From Flexamia atlantica (lineage: Eukaryota > Arthropoda > Insecta > Hemiptera > Cicadellidae), in assembly GCA_035578135.1 (NCBI GenBank), contig JAQJVK010000024.1, positions 1,860,001 through 1,924,000 on the forward strand: a DNA stretch of 64,000 bases. Direction: 5' to 3'. A program made the position numbers and the translations under genes. The notes beneath the pieces are model-generated. The model saw only the letters and a program-made list of their open reading frames with translations, did no database searches and was not told the DNA's origin. Positions 1 to 13,174 of the stretch are shown here, one piece after another. Every line of letters starts with the position of its first letter. Position 1 is the first letter of the stretch.

Positions 1-260
1 ACACAAACACAAAATTGACTAAAACACGTAAACATGGCATTTTACTTACGTGATTTTTCACATTTTGTTTTATGTGAGTCATGGTTAGGCGCTCGGCTCG
101 ATTGACCGCGACCACGAATTATAATAATGTAAATAGTAAAGTGTTTCTCCGGGGATCTTTGATAACGAAAAACTTTTTTTGGTTTTTCGAAACGTCAGGT
201 TCGTTTAGGCGTGCGTTGTTTTAATGTTTACGTGTTTTAGTCAATTTTGTGTTTGTGTTT
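1..260. mobile_element. Palindrome-ended element, possibly cut by window start
   Basis: The first 35 bases recur as an exact reverse complement at about 225-259, separated by about 190 bp of unrelated sequence. This is the structure of a short MITE-like element with terminal inverted repeats. The left repeat begins at base 1, so the true end may lie outside the window. No coding potential is visible. The family is not recognised. Confidence 0.6.
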
Positions 261-680
261 TAATGTGACAAGTGGACTGATCTGACCTCATTGCAGACTC
301 CGCTTAGTAATTGGACCAACGCCGTCAACCTGGAGGTGGGAAGAGCCCAATAATATTCAAGGTATTAAATTGATTTGGTTTGATTTGAAAATCTAATTAC
401 AATTAAGAGTATTGATTTCAAATAAAATAAGACATCTTTTGGATGGGAACCAACACAAAGTGTGCAATTCTTCTGGCTGTCAGTTTGATGCATTTCACGG
501 CGGTAAAACCTGGAGCCAATATTTATCTACATCGCGCTCTACAAAGGCACCAGCTTTAATCTGCCATTCGGATTGAGAAATTTTATCGGACTCTTTTTAT
601 TTACACTCGTCTTTTGCAGCACGAACAAATTTACGTTGTAACTCTGAATCATCAAACTTTTATACCACGGATAAAAGTTA

Positions 681-1095
681 TACAGGGTGTTTTTTTTACG
701 CAACCCATTTTCAAGATTGAATAATGCACGTATAAATATGAAAATGAGTATTTTTTTTAATGTTTACATTTTATACAACCTATTATTTAAGTTTGATCGC
801 GTTTAGTTTCTCGTATGTTCAAACAATCTGCGATTGGCACTTGTACAAAGTTGTGCTCTCTCCATCAAATTCCCGAACACGTGTTGCAAGTTACCTCTTT
901 AAATGTCTTACATTACATTTGTTGAGTTTGTTTTAAAGTGCTGAATATCCTGTGAATTGTTTTCGTAGGCCTTACTTTTTAGTACCCCCATAGAAAATAA
1001 TACAGTGGGGTCAAATCAAGAATCTTGGGGGGAATTGATCCTTCACTGATAAAATAAAGTTTTGGGTTACGTTTGAAAAAAAAAAACACCCTGTA
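681..1095. mobile_element. MITE with TACAGGGTG ends and TA duplication
   Basis: The element starts TACAGGGTGTTTTTTTTACG and ends with the complementary CACCCTGTA after a run of A. The inverted repeat continues inward into ACGCAACCC on the left and GGGTTACGT on the right. Both outer ends are flanked by TA (679-680 and 1096-1097), as expected for Tc1/mariner-type insertion. It is about 415 bp with no transposase, so it is non-autonomous. A similar terminus recurs at about 8829. Confidence 0.6.
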
Positions 1096-1776
1096 TAATA
1101 TGTATCTAATATCTTTATAGAGAAATAAAAAATCGTTTATCGAAGGTTGAGACATTTATTTATATAAATTAGGAATAAATAACAGAGGTTTACTTTTGAA
1201 TCGATTAACAATATTATATATTACTTAGATTCAGAAATCACTCTTTTAGAAAAACACTCTATTAACGATCAAAATTATCTGAACAAAATAAGTATGCCTA
1301 ATAATAACTCTTTCAAGTGGAAAGAAAACTATTGTGGAATTGTCGAGTTTCAATTACATTCCTAACAATTCAACCTGTACATTAATTTTATGGCCAATCC
1401 AAAAACAAACATTTTAAAATATTCACAAAAGAAATTTAACCAATCTACAAAAGAAACACTAAATTTTAATATAATATTCAGTACTGCTTATTTAGACAAT
1501 TAAAATACAAAATGTAATTTATCCTAGCACTTTTAGCCTCAAAAACATGATTGGAATCTTTATTGTTTCCATTCATTTACTCAGCTCCTTCCAATACGTC
1601 GTGTGTCGAGACCTCTCGGCGGCAGATGAGATAAGACCACATTTACGACTTTTGCCGTAAACTTGGCCGACATGTCAGTCGTAAACGCTGAGACCTGCAG
1701 ACCCGGCAGTCGGGGGACAGGGCGGTGGAGGCGGTAGGTGATGGTATGTGGTGGGGTAAAACTCTATGGTATACAT

Positions 1777-2362
1777 GGTTGGGCAAAAGTCTGGAATATA
1801 TAAAATAACTTCTATATTATTTTGCAGAAAGTGATGAAACTTTACAGTTGTGTATCTAGTACAAATAGGAATATTTCTGTGTATTTTCTCAGTTTTTACA
1901 CGATGAGGGGACGGCCCACGATGGAAGTCTTACAATTCTCAAATGTAAGCATACCTCGAGTTATACCTCATTTTAAAGGTCTTAATTAGTAGATCACAAC
2001 AGCGCAAACCGCGCCTCAAAAGGTTGATCCAATCAGTTACAGATACTCAAAGATTTTAATGTTGGCCATTAAACTCAAGGCTAAAATCAGGCTAAAATCT
2101 TTGAGGAGCTGTAACTTCTGATTGGATCAACCTTTTTAGGCGCGGTTTGCGATTTGTGATCTACTAATTAAGGTCTTTAAAATGAGATATAACTCGAGGT
2201 ATGCTTACATTTCCAGTGTGGGCCGACCCCTAATCGTGCGAAAAACTGAGACAATACGCCAAAATATTCCTATTTGTACTAGATACACAACTGTAAAGTT
2301 TCATCACTTTCTGCAAAGTAATATAAAAGTTATTTGATATATTCCAGACTTTTGCCCAACCC
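1777..2362. mobile_element. Foldback element (about 0.59 kb palindrome)
   Basis: The left end GGTTGGGCAAAAGTCTGGA (from 1777) is matched by its reverse complement ending at 2362. The two arms stay complementary for most of about 250 bp each, with the centre near 2070. Matched blocks include the AAACTTTACAGTTGTGTATC and AAAGGTTGATCCAATCAG segments. It encodes nothing. It is a non-autonomous hairpin-type DNA element whose flanks show only short AT-rich similarity, so the target duplication is uncertain. Confidence 0.7.
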
Positions 2363-2727
2363 TATATAATAGGGTGGTAACTTAAAGCACTAATAAAAAG
2401 TAATGGTGGGAATTCTATTCAGGGAGAAATATTTGTTGGCTGTGGTAAATATTTCAACAGTGCGATGTAGGAAACAGTTGAACCTTACAGTAAGTTTGCA
2501 GAGCATCAAAGATGTTACTCTACATCCAGATATGCCTAGTATTGTATTAATATTGTATAAGTGCTCGTGCATAAAGTATATTAATTTTAACAATTTAAGA
2601 ACGAACGACAAATTTATGGATTCTTGCATTTAATTTAAAAGTTTTTCTCTTTCAAGAAAGTGCTACGAAATCTTTTAAATATTGAGGTTGCCCTTTAAAC
2701 CTTTCATTTCAATACATACCAAAAATA

Positions 2728-2876
2728 CCCCCGTTGCAGCAGACCTGCATACTCAGCGCATTTCAAATGCAAAATAACATATTTTAATCCAACATAGCGA
2801 GATTTGACATGTTTTTTGTAAGCTCCATAAGAATAACATGGGGAATGAGTATGCAGGTTTGCTGCTACAGGGATGT
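2728..2876. repeat. Short MITE-like repeat, CCCGTTGCAGCAGACCTGC family
   Basis: The left CCCGTTGCAGCAGACCTGC...ACTCA block is mirrored on the right by TGAGTATGCAGGTTTGCTGC...GGG, giving an inverted-repeat unit of about 145 bp. Related sequence occurs at about 37080-37130, 37460-37520 and 42718-42851, and a flanking part at 13570-13600 and 13960. It is a dispersed family with no coding content. Confidence 0.55.
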
Positions 2877-2934
2877 TTAAACTGGTTGGTTTTAATTCAA
2901 TATTTAGTAGATCTGAACTAGAAGAAGCCATTTA

Positions 2935-3560
2935 CCAAGTTTTATCAAGATATGTTGAGAAATAAGCGAGATATAGAATTTTACTTATTTCACATAAGGT
3001 TAACATTGGGACAACGTACTGTGTTTACCACTTTCAATGTCTCGGTAACCAATGGACATAAAGCAGTGATTCAAAATACAAAATTGTTTGTTTTTTTGAG
3101 CTGAATTCAATGGTGCCAACAAAAATTTGATAAATTTCATTTTTCTATGTGAAAAACCCAAAAAACCCATTTTCGGGGGGGTTTACCCCCCTTTACCCCC
3201 CCTTCCGGTGGTCCGATCGGGCTGGTTCACGAACTCGTCCGAGTGATTAATACTTTAGACGTCTGTACCAAATTTCATTAAGATCGGACCATATTTACGG
3301 CCGCTATCGTGTTAATAGACATATATATATATATATATATTAATGTAAGAGAAAATAAATAGATCTTACATTAATAACTTTAGCAGCCCTCCACAGTGAA
3401 CTTTATTCTTTAAAAAAAAATATATATATATATATATAAATTCGAACGAATTGTGTTTTTTGCTTCTGAGGACCCCAAAATGAAAAGTTAACATGGTCTC
3501 GGACTTAGGTCTTACCATGAGTACTACCGTAATAGCTTATTCCTTTAAGGAAATTCGCTA
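2935..3560. repeat. Interspersed repeat with TA microsatellites (copy 1)
   Basis: This block starts near ACCAAGTTTTATCAAGATAT and ends near TAAGGAAATTCGCTAATTAA. It resembles 37760-38310 and partly 13880-14280: shared pieces include GGGACAACGTACTGTGTTTA, the ATTTCAT(T/C)AAGAT(C/T)GGACC block, a (TA)n tract and the AACATGGTC...CTTA...GTCT block. It contains a C-rich/G-rich patch at 3173-3205 and TA tracts at about 3320-3340 and 3419-3439. No ORF is credible. The family name is unknown. Confidence 0.55.
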
Positions 3561-3599
3561 ATTAAACAAACATTCCCGTATTTTATGACACTGTAATAT

Positions 3600-3642
3600 A
3601 AGTTAAACGAAGAAGAAGAATAGGAAGAAGAAGAAGAAGAAG
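3600..3642 (+). repeat. (GAA)n microsatellite
   Basis: Short imperfect GAA/AAG run followed by a segment reading GCTTTATTTACAA. No gene is associated. Confidence 0.8.
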
Positions 3643-6600
3643 CTTTATTTACAACATATTTTTGAAATATTTTACTAAGTAAATTATAAGGACATAATAT
3701 CTGGAATAAATGATTGTACATTATATTATTTCAGTAGATTGTGTACTTATTTTTTTACATTTTAATAAAATTTATATTGTTTTTTTTTCAGAGTGTAAAT
3801 GATTTTTAATTGGTGATTTTTGATCAGTGAAAATATAAACAGACGGTGTATATGACCATTGGTTTACGCTTACCATTGCCACTCCTACTTGCCAATGATT
3901 AATTAATATTTAACCTTTAAAACAAACAACATTTTAACTTTAAACAGCTTTTTTAACAACTTTAAACTCTTAAAATTTATAAAATATAAGTCTAATTCAT
4001 CAAAATTGATAGAAAACCCCACTACCGAACCCCGGCTGTTTTCAAACCATCGTCCAAAATGCAATCACAAGCTGCTTATCGCGGATTGTGGTATTTGTCG
4101 TGAGCACTCAACACTGGGGCGTCATTAGGATTACATGATTAACTATGTTTGGGAAACATTTAATTAATCTCATTGGTTACGCATGGTAATAAGAAGTATT
4201 GGAATATTTTCTTGTTATTTTCTTTTGATTGAGAGTAAAAGGGGCCTACATAAAATAGTATTGTAATTTTAATCATCTGAAACTTCGATTAAAATTTTCT
4301 CAAAAGCTGAATTGATTTATACTGCGGAAAACCATTTTTGTTCCTTGGCTCTACAATATTGTTGCGTTTAAAAGGAAGGAACATATCAGCTTCGGTCAGT
4401 ATCAAGACCACAAGATCGCGGCACAACCATTCTTCACTCATCTCTCATTCATACTTTGCCTATAACTACCTTGGTAGGTCACTGTTTGAAGTAATATATA
4501 ATGTACGTATGCCTACAAAAACGCTTTATTTTTTATTTACACTAAAGCATATTTATCAACCAAGTTATTTAGTGTTAAAATATTCATGCAACCTTGTAAA
4601 AGCAATTAAAAAATGTAAATAACAGAATAAGGTGACATTGAAGACACAAAATCTACTCCTATCTTTGGACCAATGTGTCTCATTTACTTAGGATCATTAA
4701 ATAACCACTGGATGCAAATAAAAAACGTCTTACAACACGTAAGACGCTTTTTTATTTACATCTAGTGAATACAACAACACGTATCATGCTAATCAAGAAA
4801 TTATTCATTAAATAATGTTTCAAACGATGTACACAAAAAATCTCATGTTTATCTCCTTCTATGTGAAATCTACGTTCCATTCCCCCCCCCCCCCAAAAAA
4901 AAGAAATGATGGAAGTAGACAAAATCAACAGATCTGAAACTACATAAGCCAGAGTGATTAGTTGGATAGGCAATGAGTCGCTAATAGAAAGAAAACTACA
5001 GAGTAACAGAGATGAGATAACAAATGAGACACTTGTGGAACAAAGGCTGACAATGAAGGGGGGGAGTGGGGAGGGAGAGGGGGTGTGTGAGGTTGAGAGG
5101 GGATGAGGGGGGTAAGGGGAGGGGACCTTTGTTCAGCCGATAATGAAACCTCCCGTGATGTAAACCAACAGTGACAAATTCATGGGCAAAATGGAACCGT
5201 TTTCTGGAAGTTGGAATTCAGAGAGCATTTAGCTTAACTCGGATAAATGTGTCCATTAACTGTATTATTTTATTTTTTTAATACTTATTTATCATGCAAG
5301 GGTTCCTAAGATATCGAATATACAAATTCAATAGTACCTTCATTTAATACTCCTGATATAATATTTTTAAACTTGAGAAAAATGCTTGGTTTACATCATT
5401 TTTGTAAATGAATTGAGCTACCTTATTAACATGTCACCCCATATGTCCGGTAAATCATTCCTTGTTGGTAAGCATTATGGTTACCGCGTGAGATGTAAGC
5501 AAGCGTGGGATTTTCATAGAAAACTTTCAGGTCGAGTTCCTACGATACTTTACAGCATACTACAAGAAAACAGTTGGCTTCTCTGTCTTATTGTAAACAA
5601 GTGAGCTACTGTTTGCAATTCTGATAAGAAACGCAAGAAAATAAGCAAATGGTTGCAGCTACGCTGGTGGTTCATCAATGAATGGTTTAGTAGTGAAAGG
5701 TTTTGAGACACATTGTAGCTATAAAAAATAACTTTTTGTTACACCACTACGAAATCGACAGTTTTTATCCCATGTGTTGCGGGGCTAAAGAAGCTCTTTT
5801 ACTCCCTGAGGAGAAGAAGAATCACCTGAAGTTGAGGACATAATTTGTTTGTTTTTTACTGATGTATTTCATCAATCAATAGTTCAAGGTGTTCGATACG
5901 TTAATAGTTGGTTACTGTCAGTCTAACCTAAACAAAAATGAAAAAGACGATCAGCTGATTGTTTTAAATAGCCGGAAAAAGATGACAAACTCGTTGGGAG
6001 ATATCTTTTAAAAGTAAGCAAGTTATATTTTTTTAAGTAGTTAGCGGAATATATCGAGCGATATAACGGAAAATACAGTTCATCACATGGGACTAAAGTT
6101 GCTATTTGATTAATTTAGACCTCGACTTAAGAGCCTCGTTCAAGAAACTTGACCTCTTACGAAAAGCGCCACTTTAGTCCCTAGTAATGGAATATACTAT
6201 TTCTTTGCAGTACAATATAAAGTATCGATCTTAATAAGCTTGGTAAGTTTTCCTGTTACTCGCTTGAAAATCTCTATAATGAAGAGAGAGCTATAATTAG
6301 TGGCATGTTATTTAATTTGAATAGTATGATATTTAGTTGTTGCTAAATATAATGGAGAGACGAGGCACAGCAATGGCACAGCAAAAAATGTAACTTTCAT
6401 CAAAAGAATGAAAACAGATGGTTTGAGTTATTGTTGTCATTTGTCTGATTCGCCATTCCACAGAATCCACGACTTTTTAATCTGATAGTTAAACCGATTT
6501 GTCCGTAAATCGTAAAGTTGTAGTTTGTGTAGATACCTTTAATCTTTTTAAGGTAAAATGAAATAAATGATACTTTTAGACGTTAAGGGGTTTTAAACAA

Positions 6601-8828
6601 AACATTATTAATCCCTGGTAAAAGGGTATTTTTCTGTGTTTTATACTCAAAGATGCATTGTGTCTTTTTTAAACAACACGAATAGCAAATATCTATAAAT
6701 TACTTTGGAACCAACCAAAAAGATTTAGTGTACACATATCAAAAACTTATTTTTTTAAATCCTTTTGGAGTGTTTTTTTTAGTATTTCGTTGATTTAAAT
6801 TTAAATGAAGGCAATACACTTGATTAAATTTATAGGAGCTTGCAGCATACTTGTAATTTTTCTCTAACGAACTTTCATGATTACTGCGGTATTATGAAAG
6901 CTTCTTAGTAGTATTTCCCTTCTTAGGTCATCTAAGGAGTCTTAACTGTTGTAATTATACTGCAAGACGCGTTTTTTGTCAATAACAACACATCTTTAGT
7001 CGCTTAGTCCAAATATTACGATTTTAAATTGTCTAGGCTACATCCACGATTACCAGAAGTGGTATATTAATAATTTATACTTCCCCTTTAACAATCCATA
7101 TTTTTTAATAGTAAATCAAAATTGTGATAAGTCTTTATCAGTGTACATAAAATGAGTGATAAGGAATATCTAAGAGAGAATTATAATTTTTGTTCGGTTA
7201 GTTTTTAGTAAACACCGATTACATTAAATGTCTGTACATACATTTTAATAATCAGAAGGATCACGGTAAAACAACTCAGTCACCCGTATCAGTCAGTGTT
7301 GTATGCAACCTGATGATATGACAGGTTACAATTGAACCTGGTTTGGGTTTTTTTTCAAGAGATTAATGTAATCAGTAATGGAGTTGAGTCACTACGAAAT
7401 CGGTTATTGGTTAAAAGTTTCCATTGTATATTCCGTGATACAATGTATTTCCTGGAAACTGCAAATATATACATTTAGGAACTACTACACAAGCGTTGGT
7501 ATAATTTTTTCATACCAGGTTTTCGTACACCACCTCACATTAGGGAATATATATGGACAAATAGTGTATAAACAAGCAGAAAACAGTTCTTACTTTATAG
7601 CCACCGTCAGTCGGTGGGACTAATAAAGCTTTGCCGTTTTAATGGTACTCATGAGTAATGGCTATACCAATTTAATAATTAAGTTGCATACGAACAATAA
7701 ACTATTAGTTATAAATAAAGCAAGTGTATAGGCTGTTTTGAGTATTCGTAAAACAGTTTTCCTTGTATCAGTTTGTGTTTGTGTTTCAGAAATTTATTTA
7801 AAAAAATGTACATCATCTTTAAATTTTAGCTTAAATACTTTGCTTCCTACCCAACATTTAAAATTGAAAAATTAATACATTTAATCTAAGTAACCGTTTC
7901 ATAAAAACTGCTAATTTAGTGTCCACAGCTAATACACATCTTTATATGTCTTTTTATACTTGGAATAAAAATCATTCAACTGTTTCTGTAGGCGAAAAAT
8001 TAGAAAAATAGGCGATTTAAATAAATGTACTACTGAAATAAATATTTTACAAAAAACTTTTGGATACGTTTTCGGCATGAAGGGTTGTAGCCGGTAGACT
8101 TATAGTCCAAGCCAAATAGCTTGGCCCAGTTTGTCCGTAAGAAGTGTTAATTTCAGCTGAGGGCCATGTCAACTGAAGCGATGATTACATTGACAATCCT
8201 AACTGTTACTTCTTGTTCACAGAAAATACAGCCAATGCACAGTATTTTTCTTCATTTTGCAATTTTGTCTGTTGTTGTTTTGTAATAGCTGTATGTTGTT
8301 TGCTTGCTTGATGAATATTCAATATAGATAAATATAAAAATCAATATATTTGTGATAATATCATTAGATAGCTGATTCCTAAATCCTGGATGAAAATCTG
8401 CTGACTACGCTTTAATATTTAGCTGTTCAAAACGTTCTCGTGCTTTTTTAAAGAGGACACATCATTATGAAATAACAATAGTTAAACTACGATAGGAACA
8501 ATTAATTGCTTTAACAAGTGCCCTAATGCAATGCGAAGAAGAGTGCTCTTGTGTTCTTTGTGATTTGCCTTGTGTATAAGAATATATATTTTTTGTATTA
8601 GGTGGTAAATAGAGAATATAATACGCTAAGGCTGGGATGATAGCAAAAACTGTTTACTCTTGCTAGAACACATATTTTTTACCGCAGTTTGTGGGCAATG
8701 TAAAATATGTTTACATTTTCTCAATTAATTAGCTCGAACGATTGCTAGAATATATACTTAACTTCAACTTTAAATTAATTAAATAATTTCAGAATGTTTT
8801 TAACAATCAAATATCTTAAATTAACTTA
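3643..8828. other. No gene recognised (5.2 kb AT-rich DNA)
   Basis: I read both strands and found no convincing coding segment. Open frames are short, AT-driven and lack recognisable motifs. Visible items are a C-run and A-run at about 4880-4903 and a purine-rich GGGAG tract at about 5055-5125. No RNA gene was recognised. Unrecognised exons of a long-intron gene cannot be excluded. Confidence 0.5.
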
Positions 8829-9300
8829 TACAGGGTGTCCAGAAATTATGGTGAAATATTTTAGTATATGATAGTAGAGGTAAAAATAAGAAAAAAATTA
8901 AACATAGGTCCTAAAGTTCTTCGTTTTCCGTCTGTGTGTCTGTTTGTGATTTTCACATATTTAATCATATCTCAGGAACCTCTTAATGTATAAGCCTCAC
9001 ACTTGGTAAATGGATAACCACTATTAAGAGCTATGTTTGCGAGAAGTATCGAACTGTTTTTTATTTTGAAAGCTAAATATCTTAAAAAAGGTAAATTTTG
9101 TAAAAATTTGATAAGAGATAAAAAAGTTACAAAATTTAATCCAATAAACGATGATATTAAGATTAACATGATCGGACAACTAATAGTGGAGAAATTTTAA
9201 ATTTTCCTAATAAAAATAGGCAAATTTCAGATAGTATGTCCTAAATAACCATGTTTTTATTCAAAAAAATTACAATTTTTAACTTACACGTTTAACTTCA
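8829..9300 (+). mobile_element. One end of a TACAGGGTG-type element (partial)
   Basis: TACAGGGTGTCCAGAAATTA at about 8829 has the same outer motif as the MITE at 681-1095 and is preceded by TA. Sequence to about 9300 has repeat-like character. No opposite CACCCTGTA end was found downstream, so the right boundary is arbitrary and the copy is probably truncated. Confidence 0.35.
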
Positions 9301-10890
9301 GAGTTTTGTGAACAGAACCTTACCATAACGCAAAAAATAGCACCGTTTATTTTCGCAGTTTAGACTATACACAAATGAAATATAATCTGATAAGCTGAAA
9401 CGAGTTTGCAACAAAAGTTTTCAAAATTTATATGGCTGGATGAAATCATGGAAAACATATTTTTTGCTTAATCTTTAGTTTAAACTAATCTCGGACTTAG
9501 ATGAAATTAGATTTTGGAAAGGCGAGCGTTTCCACCGCGCATCCGACTGAATTACAACCCTGGCCGCTCTGATTCGGGGAGTTGTTTTCCATGATAAAAT
9601 CAACTATACATCAAGCTAGAGCGGACAAGATCAAGGCCACACAAATACAATAGTTTGCGTTGTACCCTTGATTGCGCTTCCTTTGTTTTTATTTATTTAT
9701 TTATTTTTTAATGCACTTCGATATTATTTGAATTGTTGATATATTTTCTCTTATGGCAGAGAAACTGACTATCTCAGTGTTTATAAAAGAAAATTTACGA
9801 AATTTCCTATGTATCATAAAAATAGGGCAAAAATACGGTGTTAGTAATAAGAATGTTACCCTTCCTATTGTATTTTTGTTGGACGGGTTTCAGATTCTCA
9901 CGAACAAAAAATACAAAAAACAGCCGAAACATCCATTACATCCAAGCCTTCGACATTTTCTTGTGTATAGGTTGGCAGAAGGCAATTAGTTTTCATTTGA
10001 AACAATTAAAACAAATTAATTAGTTATCCTAACAATTTAGCATAATCAACGTTAAAACAATTTACATTTGTTCGTATAATCCTTTAAAGACAATCTCTCA
10101 ACAAAGTGGATATTTTAAATTAAAGTACCTGGGTTGAAGTTTGTAAGCAGTTGGTATAATTAATTATTAAATTTTTTGCATTTTTCGTCTATTTCGATTA
10201 TTATAGCAACTCAGAAGGCCCGATGTTAATTTTTTTCAACTTTTACGTTATTAGATTTTCTACTGCCAAGTACACTAAGTGAAACTTGTTTTAGAGTCAG
10301 AAATAAGTTATTTCCAGACTTTCAAGGAAATCTTCGGAGCCGTTTTTGAGTTAATTGTGCAGCAAACGATCAAACATTGTTCATATAAAATGTCAAATGC
10401 GAACTTAAAATGAGTCCTTGTGAGTATAATAGCGTAAATTCTTTCAAATATATTTTAAACTAATAAACTTTCTGGCTGAATTAAAATATGACTATATTCT
10501 AGTTGTGTTTAAAAATTAATATTATTAGTTTTATTTAGTAGTATATGGTGCAGAACAACAGTCCACAATGAATTAAATTTGCGTGCTCATTGAATAGTTA
10601 GTGCTAATGCATAATTCAATTTAATCGGATAATCCGCTACGCGTAAGTACATGCAATGCAGCAGATTGATTGGTGGTTAGGTTGGTAAAAGCTAGGATTC
10701 CACCGTATTGAATGAACGTGACTACGCTACCACAGGCGTAAAGCCTGCCTAATTTAATTTTAAGGGAATTTAATCTGGTTATTATAAATTTTATCGAAAG
10801 CACAAATATAACGTTGTGCGTGTATTCTACTGCGAAATTTAAAATGACAATTGCATCAAGCTGTAAAATTAGGTATTTTTTCAGTAAACA
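9301..10890. other. No gene recognised
   Basis: AT-rich DNA with a short (ATTT)n run near 9687-9706 and a slightly GC-richer patch at about 9515-9620. Short open frames (for example 9753-9989 and 10621-10911) have AT-driven composition and no motifs, so I do not call them genes. Confidence 0.45.
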
Positions 10891-10892
10891 AC

Positions 10893-11662
10893 CTTCGTAC
10901 AGTCCGCGCATTATATCTCCGGCTATGGCAGAGTCAGCTGGTTGTATGGCGCTGGGAGGAGAGGGGGTACGGTCCGCGCATTATATCTCCGGCTATGGCA
11001 GAGTCAGCTGGTTGTATGGCGCTGGGAGGAGAGGGGGTACAGTCCGCGCATTATATCTCCGGCTATGGCAGAGTCAGCTGGTTGTATGGCGCTAGGAGGA
11101 GAGGGGGTACAGTCCGCGCATTATATCTCCGGCTATGGCAGAGTCAGCTGGTTGTATGGCGCTAGGAGGAGAGGGGGTACAGTCCGTGCATTATATCTCC
11201 GGCTTTGGCAGAGTCAGCTGGTTGTATGGCGCTGGGAGGAGAGGGGGTACAGTCCGTGCATTATATCCTCTGGCTATGGCAGAGTCAGCTGGTTGTATGG
11301 CGCTGGGAGGAGAGGGGGTACAGTCCGCGCATTATATCTCCGGCTATGGCAGAGTAAGCTGGTTGTATAGCGCTGGGAGGAGAGGGGGTACAGTGCGCGC
11401 ATTATATCTCCGGCTATGGCAGAGTAAGCTGGCGGTATGGTGCTGGGAGGAGAGGGGGTACAGTCCGCGCATTATATCTCCGGCTATGGCAGAGTCAAGC
11501 TGGTTGTATGGCGCTGGGAGGAGAGGGGGTACTTTTCTCAAAACATTGTTCTACAGTCAAGCTGTTTGTCAAACGCTGTGTTTACCAGTCATATGTTTAA
11601 TCATATGATACGGTTAGTAGCGCAGAGGCCATGGCCGGAGATATAATGCGAACTGTACGAGG
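10893..11662. mobile_element. Inverted-repeat element whose left end is tandemly amplified
   Basis: The left end (CGTACAGTCCGCGCATTATA..CTCCGGCTATGGC) is found inverted at about 11625-11662, where the complementary strand reads CGTACAGTTCGCATTATATC..CGGCCATGGC. The segment therefore has terminal inverted repeats with about 100 bp of unique DNA on the right side. The left repeat is part of the 70-bp unit that repeats nine times. I infer a non-autonomous DNA element in which the terminal repeat expanded as a minisatellite. Confidence 0.5.
10901..11532 (+). repeat. 70-bp minisatellite, nine copies
   Basis: Units begin AGTCCGCGCATTATATCTCC at 10901, 10971, 11041, 11111, 11181, 11251, 11322, 11392 and 11462. 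The period is exactly 70 bp, with one 71-bp unit carrying an extra C in CCTCTGG. Units differ by a few substitutions (GCGCTGGG or GCGCTAGG, CCGCGCA or CCGTGCA). Because 70 is not a multiple of 3, long frames run through several phases of the same repeat. They are an artefact of the repeat, not a protein. The last unit has an extra A in GAGTCAAGC. Confidence 0.95.
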
Positions 11663-11674
11663 TGGGTTGACTAC

Positions 11675-13174
11675 TAGTACAGTAAAAATAAGTTTTGACC
11701 CAAAAAAAATTAGCACAAGCAAGGAATTTGGTACAGATGTTGGGTATATATTCCTTTTGAACATACTAAAAGTCCCTTAAAATTGGAGCTGTGCTACGGC
11801 CGCCATCTTGGAAAATGGCGGCAAATTTCTGTATTTTTGCCTTTAGCTCCTTTATTATTGGAAATACAGAAAAAAGTTTCAATAAAAATTGTAGCTCATT
11901 AAAAAATACACATTTTTTGTTATTGTCATTTTTTCTCTAAACCCAACGGTTTTTGAGTTATTTGCGATTAAGTATAATTAAATCGTGGCTTTTCCCATTA
12001 TACAAAAATTTCAGAAAAAAGTCACTCAACTGCAGTTTTTATCAATGTTTTTGTTCAGCCTATCGACTTTAAATCGCTACCCATTGTTGTTGGGTGATTG
12101 TTTCTTAATTTTGACACAGTTCTCATTTTTGGCCGCCATCTTGGATCCGCCATATTGGATATAAATTATTTTTCTCTAAAGTAAAGATGGTGTTGTGATA
12201 CATCATTACAGACTAGATTTTTGGCCTAAACTCAATTCTGAAATCCGTTTTTCAAAATTTGGATTCTCTTAAAAGATATGCTCAAATAAAAATTCAGCCC
12301 TATTCATTTCTTATGGATATTCCGTACTATGAATACAGTATTATATTTTGATTATTTATCTTATATCTCCGGTTGTAAATAAGATATGCTGCAGGTTTTG
12401 GACTTAATATACTCAGTGATTTACCGGCTTCTGAGGGAGCTATTGATCGAAACTTGCAGGGTATCTTATTTAGAACCGGAGATTTAAGATAAACAATCCA
12501 AAATAATATTCTAAGTACGAAATATCCATAAGAAATTTATATGGCTGAATTTATATTTAAGCATATCTTTTTAACGAATCCAAATTTTAAAAAACGGATT
12601 TCAGCATTGAGTTTAGGGCAAAAATCTAGTCTATATTGATGTATCACAACACTATCTTTACTTTTCATAAAAATAATTTATATCCAATATGGCGGATCCA
12701 AGATGGCGGCCAAAAATGAGAACCCTGTCAAAATTAAGAACCAATCACTCAACAATAATGGATAGCGGTTTCAAGTCAATAGTCTGGAAAAAACATTGTT
12801 AAAAACTGCTGTTGAGTGACTTTTTTCTGAAATTTTTGTATAATGGGAAAAGCCACGATTTAATTATACTTAATCGCAAATAACTCAAAAACCGTTGGGT
12901 TTAGAGGAAAAATAATAGTAACAAAAAATGTGTATTTTTTAATGGGCTACAATTTTTTTGAAAATTTTTTCTGTATCTCTAATAATAAAGGAGCTAAACG
13001 GAGAAATACAGAAATTTGCCGCCATTTTCCAAGATGGCGGCCGTAGCACAGCTCCAATTTTAGGGGACTTTTAGTATGTTCAAAAGGAAGATATACCCAA
13101 CATCTGTACCAAATTCCTTGCCTGTGCTAATTTTTTTGGGTTTATGGAATTTTTCATTTATTTTCACTGTACTA
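11675..13174. mobile_element. Foldback element, 1.5 kb palindrome
   Basis: The left end TAGTACAGTAAAAATAAG is matched by the reverse complement of TTATTTTCACTGTACTA at the right end. The arms remain complementary over about 0.7 kb each. Paired landmarks include the AAATTAGCACA block, the CTACGGCCGCCATCTTGGAA / CAAGATGGCGGCCGTAG pair and the CGCCATATTGGATATAAAT pair. The loop is near 12400-12450. No transposase is present. It begins only 12 bp after the minisatellite-bearing element. Parts are shared with the repeat at 16.7-17.35 kb. Confidence 0.85.

Noticed and set aside
1600..1760. GC-rich patch as a promoter or exon
   Set aside because: There is no open frame, splice-like context or core promoter combination strong enough to claim either.
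10814..11646. Overlapping long open frames with a repeated Leu/Trp/Gly-rich protein
   Set aside because: They are the phases of the 70-bp minisatellite. The period is not a multiple of three, the frames overlap each other, and no start or family supports a gene.
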